From: Hybos culiciformis
Taxonomy: Eukaryota > Arthropoda > Insecta > Diptera > Hybotidae
Assembly (NCBI GenBank): GCA_964007475.1
Contig: OZ023274.1
Span: forward strand, 59,850,076 to 59,914,075
Direction of reading: 5' to 3'
Length of the DNA stretch: 64,000 nt
Shown: one piece after another, positions 59,801 to 64,000 of the stretch
How the letters are laid out: every line of letters starts with the position of its first letter
Position numbering within the stretch: the stretch's first letter is position 1
The notes under the pieces: generated by a model
The model's input: the letters and a program-made list of their open reading frames with translations, nothing else
Told to the model about the DNA's origin: nothing
Databases searched by the model: none
Position numbers and translations under genes: made by a program

Positions 59801-60717
59801 TATCTGTATTTAAAATGTTAAATGATATTTCGTTTAGTAGTTTATTAATTTTTTGAGAACTGAACACGCAATACCAAACAAAAGATCAAGAATGGTTTAA
59901 TAACTAGTTATAACTGGCAGTTCAGTACATTATTGTTGATAATTTAAGATTGATAAACCGTTGAAAAACACGTTGTTTTGTTATGTCACAAAACATCGAA
60001 AAACAAAATAACAACTTTACGAATATTTTAGTTTATATTTCTTGCAACTTATTATACAACATCGATTTAATTTTATGTCTTCAAAAATTTTTAGTGGTTT
60101 TAATTTTTTTCCAGAAATCTATTGGAATTCCCTGATTTTCCATGACTTTCCCTGACCATTTTTAGTTTCCCTGATTTCCAGAAAAGTGGGAACCCTGTAT
60201 TACCTACTTTGTTTGTAATTATTTGTTTCAATACATTTTGAAAATTCATTTAGAAGCAGAAATCTAAATTGGGAATAGGTAATTTAATTTCGAAAATTTT
60301 TTAAAATAGAGTTTTAATTGTTAACTTACATTAGATTTTTATAATAGGTGGTTTGTACCTTCCTACTTATCTATCAGTAAAATCGTCTTTCAAAAATAAG
60401 TATTATAAATGTCGCTGTACTCCACTGAAATAGATCGGTAGTTATTAATTTGTAAGCACAGGTACTGTAAATTTACTTGTAGGTATGTTAGGTATCTACC
60501 TCATGTTCAATTAAAATTTATAGACTTCCAATAATCATAAAAATTCATTGATTTTGTGAAACAAAAATTCCTAATTGTAGGCGCACTTTACATTAATTTT
60601 TTAGTTAACACTTACGCCTAATGTTGATTCACAACGCTTTCGGATTGGTCTTTTGATACCATTTCGATGTGCTTTACGATTTTGATTATGATTGGTGTGA
60701 TTTTTTGACTTGGCCAT
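56866..60717 (-). CDS. RpL29: 60S ribosomal protein eL29 (L29)
   Basis: Two coding exons, 60616-60717 and 56866-56994, join in phase 0 to give 76 residues, the same length as fly RpL29. The N-terminus [20 protein letters not shown] and the STLG / [16 protein letters not shown] junction are the family hallmarks. The protein is highly basic and ends KPKPIKL. eL29 lies on the large-subunit surface near the peptidyl site region. The ATG at 60717 follows an acceptor at 60726, with an upstream noncoding exon near 61219-61290. The 3.6-kb intron between the coding exons is unusually long for a ribosomal protein gene and holds two inverted-repeat elements. It lies convergent to the FIRRM-like gene. 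Confidence 0.97.
57428..57966. mobile_element. MITE with CTTCGCTACACTTCAGGTTAC ends in the RpL29 intron
   Basis: Inverted ends of about 21 bp starting CTTCGCTACACTTCAGG, with TATAA-like flanks on both sides. Inner inverted segments around accatgaa / ttcatggt. The same family begins at 63670 and runs off toward the right edge. Confidence 0.75.
58327..60199. mobile_element. CAGGGTTCCCAC-family element in the RpL29 intron
   Basis: 1.87 kb with inverted ends TACAGGGTTCCCACTTTT and complement; flanks TTAA (58323-58326) and TTAC (60200-60203) suggest a TTAA-type site, though a plain TA duplication is also possible. Next to each end, ctttcc-atgactttcc text is repeated. No transposase frame. It is collinear with 16186-18853 and serves as empty-site reference for two MITEs there. 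Confidence 0.78.
60200..60615. other. Rest of the RpL29 intron
   Basis: AT-rich, with no repeat ends or snoRNA-like C/D or H/ACA pattern that I can make out. Confidence 0.4.
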
Positions 60718-61218
60718 TTTTAAATCTAAAAAAAAATCCATAGAAAAGTTTATTTAGTTTTTTTCCCAATATGTAAGTGTACCTAGATAAGGTAGGGTGG
60801 GTACAGATCGTAAGTACAGGTTCGTCCAATCAATCTTAAGCTTAAAATTATTAAACGAAAAATCCAATTCAATGTTGCTCTAAGGTTGGGTAAAAAATGT
60901 TTTGAGTTTAAATCCAAATACTTAATGTAGAATGGTTGCTGGGGTCAAAATAAAATACTCACATCATAAAAGGAAGAGTAGTGAGTTACGTATCTCTAGG
61001 GAGATCAAAAACGAAGCAAGGTTTTTGACTTTGTTGTTTGTTACACATATCACATAAGAATAAGACCTAACACGAAACACGATTTTTTTTTTCGAATTTT
61101 CGATGAATATCTTTTACGTGCCTGTTTAAAATTACCGTCTACACGTATAACAGTTAGTTTTTTTCTCATAAAACATATTTATTTGTCTCGAACCAATAAT
61201 TAATTATTACATATTTAC

Positions 61219-61290
61219 CTTTTTAAAATCTTTAAAAATTAAGCGAAAAAATTAATTTCCTTGTTTGACGGATCACCGGAAAAAGAAAGG
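61219..61290 (-). promoter_or_regulatory. RpL29: RpL29 noncoding first exon with 5'TOP tract
   Basis: The minus strand reads CCTTTCTTTTTCCGGTGATC, a pyrimidine tract like the 5'TOP start of ribosomal protein mRNAs, then 50 bases ending in a donor AG|GTAAAT at 61219/61218. The acceptor for exon 2 is at 60726-60727, leaving 8 untranslated bases before the ATG at 60717. TOP tracts put translation under TOR control. The start base is estimated. Confidence 0.7.
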
Positions 61291-62600
61291 TTTTATTATT
61301 TTTTTGTTCTGAACTAGAAGCTGACATGTCAAAAAATTACGAGTCGATACGGATTTTAAATAAAGCCTAAGTTACATGGCCTTGTAATAAAAAATTATAG
61401 CTCTGTTTAACTGGACGCGACGGACGTGACGCTAAAGACGTAAGAAATATTAAATATATGGAAGTGTATGGAGACGGTTTAACTGGACGTTGACGTTGAC
61501 GACGCGACGTTGACGACGTAAAAAGTTAAATCTATTTTAACTGATTTTAACTTGGACAAACTGGCACGATTAAAGCCTTGGACAAACTGACACGATTAAC
61601 ATGTTCTTGATCAAGAACATGTTAATTTTATGTTTTTGAAGTAGTTTTCCCATAGTAATAAAAACAACAACAAGAACATGTTCTTGCAAAAACATTTTGT
61701 TATTAAAGGATGGGTTGAGTAATTTTTACAAATATTTCGTGAGGCAATATGTGGAAGCCATTAATGTTCACTGGGGTATCATTTTTGACGTTGACTTTGA
61801 CAATTTTATGTCGTATTTATTTGTAAACAAATGAAAAAAAGTTTGTTATTTTTTTTTATTTTGAATTTGAATTGAATTTGTAGGTATATTGTATTGTTTA
61901 CTTTTGTTTTTAAACTTGAGAAAATAAAAACAGATGTTTATCTGTTTTGTGAAACACATTAAGTTAGTCTGTTCCAAATACCTTATAATGTAAATCCTGG
62001 TGCTTGCTTATGTGTTGGTTTGTAAAATTTCAGTGCATAGGAAAATCAGATGTTTTTCTTTTTTATGTATTATGTGTATTTTTTATGTAGTTTACCATGA
62101 CTGCAAAAATTCTAAATGAAGTTGGCTTTGAAATTTAAGTAATTTTCGGTAGTGTTTAAAGTTTTTAAGTTTGTGAAAATAAAATAAAAAAATAAATTGA
62201 AATTTTGAAAAATCATTATTAAAAAAAATGATTATTAAAAAAAATTAATATAAAATGCCATCTTGATGTATTGTTAAGGATTGTCGGTCGTTTTATATAA
62301 AAGGCAGCAATATTGGTCTTCAATCTTAACTTAATACAATATAACTGAATTAATTTGTGATAAGAAAAACTGTGGTGCAAAGAAGTAACAATTATTTTTA
62401 TTAAGGTCAAACCTTGTACGTATGTGATAATGAATTTTTTTTAATAAATAAACCTTTTCAAAAGTTATCTTTTTTTTTTGTTTTTAAACACAAAACTTTA
62501 GGAAATTCAAAAAGGTGATGTTGAATGATTCCTCAAAACTTTTAAATAAAACTTTCTGTATAACAATTAACTTAAATTATAGAAATTATTTCTTCATTAT
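61291..62600. other. Upstream of RpL29: palindromes and CpG-dense patch, no gene
   Basis: 61405-61530 is unusually rich in CpG with repeated gacg and cgttgacg units. 61595-61626 is a perfect 32-bp palindrome (attaacatgttcttga and its complement), and 61675-61690 a 16-bp one of the same core (caagaacatgttcttg). No protein-coding text. Confidence 0.6.
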
Positions 62601-62612
62601 GAAAAAAAAATG

Positions 62613-63360
62613 AATATAAAATAATAAAAATAAAATAAACTATTTTTCCAACCCCTTACATTTTGACAAAAACACACACTACAAAGCGTATATTTTGCAC
62701 TGAATCAAAATATTTAGAAAACATAAGCAACCACCAGTAAAATGAATAATAAAAATAAAATAAACTATTTTTCCAACCCCTTATACCGTATCTGCACTTG
62801 TATGCAAAGGTCAGTTCGTAAGCTCGCCTTAACGAAACCCGTACACACTTGTATTTTTTTTACAGCATTTTATTTTATTTTTTTTTTTGCTGGAATTCAT
62901 TTTTTATTTTTTTACTTTTAAATTTTATTATTTAAAAATTTCCAATTTCCAAATTATTCAAATTTTATTATTTAAAAATTTTGAATTTCTGTTTGTTGTT
63001 TACTTGTTTATTTTTAAATTTGTATTGCCAACCTTTTGAAAATAGAAAAAAGGCAGGAAAAAGCAAGGAAAAAGCAGAAAAGTTGGCAACTATAATGTCT
63101 GCAAACTGACCTTTTTTGTCTGCAAACTAACTTTTTTTGTCTGCAAACTGGCCTTTTACGCAAAGGTTAGTTATTTTTTTTCCTTTTTTTTGTATGAGAA
63201 AGGCCTGTTCACAGGTCAGTTTGCAGGTCAGTTCCACTCAAAGGTCAGTTTTAAGGTCCAAGTGCAGATACGGTATTACATTTTGACAAAAACACACACT
63301 ACAAAGCGTATATTTTGCACTGAATCAAAATATTTAGAAAACATAAGCAACCACCAGTAT
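62613..63360 (+). repeat. Tandem duplicate of a ~127-bp unit, second copy split by a MITE
   Basis: Unit text aactatttttccaacccctta, then cacacactacaaagcgt and aagcaaccaccagt. The first copy is 62613-62742; the second begins about 62745, is interrupted at 62784-63275 and resumes to about 63360. Copies are nearly identical, so the duplication is recent. Confidence 0.85.
62784..63275. mobile_element. 492-bp MITE, TACCGTATCTGCACTTG ends, TTA duplication
   Basis: Perfect 17-bp inverted ends flanked by TTA (62781-62783 and 63276-63278); the neighbouring unduplicated unit gives the empty site ccccttacattttg. The TTA site fits PIF/Harbinger. The interior has tandem ttttgtctgcaaactgacc-like units on one side and caggtcagtttgcagg-like units inverted on the other, so it can fold. 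No ORF. Confidence 0.88.
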
Positions 63361-64000
63361 TTACATTATAAGGTAATGGGTCTGTTCGGTCGATTTTAAT
63401 AACATGTTTTTGTGCTCAACAACATGTTTTTCGAGTTGAGCTTGTCAAAGGCATTAAGGACGTTGATAATCAAAGCATTCTGTTTTAATGCCCGAATAAA
63501 TAAAAAAAAGTTTAAACACAAAATTTAGTAACAACCGTTTTAAACAAAAGTAGATCCAAAATATTTATTTTCTGTAATGCCTTGTTCACACTTCGCTAAT
63601 TTAACATGTTCGAAAGGAGTTAAACATCTTTGGAAAATCGACCGTTCAGACGATGTTTTTCGTATGTTAATAACTTCGCTACACTTCAGGTTACAAACAC
63701 AGAATTCCATATTTTGCAGAAAAAAATGGGTTCGTTCTGTGTTTGTTACTTGGTTTGCCATATAAATTTTTTTTTTTTTTTTTTCATGGTTTGAAAGTAG
63801 GTTCGACACAAACCTAGATAGTTTTATTGCATTTCAAAAAAAAAAAGGTATAACCTGTCAATTTGCAGAAAATTTACAGAAAAAATCATACTTTAAAGTG
63901 CTTCGATATAAAAAAAATAATAATAAATTGTAGGTTATCAAAAAAGAAAATAAATTAAAATATTTAAAAAAAAAAATTGAATATTATTTTTATTTTCCAT
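63361..64000. mobile_element. Start of a second CTTCGCTACACTTCAGG MITE and flanking sequence
   Basis: From about 63671, cttcgctacacttcaggttac and then gttcgttctgtgtttg, ccatataaa, catggtttgaaagtaggttcg match the inverse of 57810-57966. The other end lies beyond the window. 63361-63670 shows nothing recognisable. Confidence 0.65.

Overview
This window is insect nuclear DNA. It is very AT-rich, its genes are split by short GT-AG introns, and most of the sequence between and inside genes is transposable elements. The order of insect cannot be fixed from sequence alone. Five host genes can be rebuilt exon by exon, with every splice junction in phase: a Rad60/NFATC2IP-type SUMO-like-domain protein (minus, 19104-21867), an FKBP8/zonda-type FKBP-TPR tail-anchored protein (plus, 29412-32511), a WDR89-type WD40 protein (minus, 36262-42313), an 812-residue helical protein that may be FIRRM/C1orf112-like (plus, 45837-56439) and ribosomal protein eL29 (minus, 56866-60717, with a noncoding 5'TOP exon near 61219-61290).

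Layout. 1-6640 is a decayed Jockey-type LINE on the minus strand, split by a hAT-like element, a MITE that itself holds an apparently intact Tc1 transposon, and a 910-bp inverted-repeat element carrying an arthropod-repeat protein. 7150-8130 holds a hAT end, a large foldback and a SINE. 10105-10740 is a frameshifted THAP-domain remnant. About 12000-18953 is a non-autonomous Helitron whose 5' end has grown into a 3.9-kb array of an octamer (TTTCTCTG). The Rad60 gene follows. 22.2-28.7 kb is intergenic and made of inverted-repeat elements. After the FKBP8 gene come a LINE fragment with RNase H ending in (CCTAA)3 and the WDR89 gene, whose first intron is one large composite insertion. 42.7-45.6 kb is stacked foldback, palindrome-array and 9-bp-TSD elements between the divergent WDR89 and FIRRM-like genes. 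The FIRRM-like gene carries twin MITEs, a foldback, a SINE and a second, short Helitron in its introns. The eL29 gene ends 426 bp from it, tail to tail, and has a 3.6-kb intron holding two more elements. The last 3 kb is palindromic and MITE-rich.

The host genes are unrelated housekeeping functions (SUMO/genome stability, mitochondrial-membrane chaperone, WD40 scaffold, possible recombination factor, ribosome) and form no pathway. The most notable material is repetitive: two copies of one Helitron with 27 bp versus 3.9 kb of the same 5' repeat, an inverted-repeat family with an internal tRNA-like Pol III promoter, a foldback family with 8-bp target duplications, and several inverted-repeat families for which I know no name.
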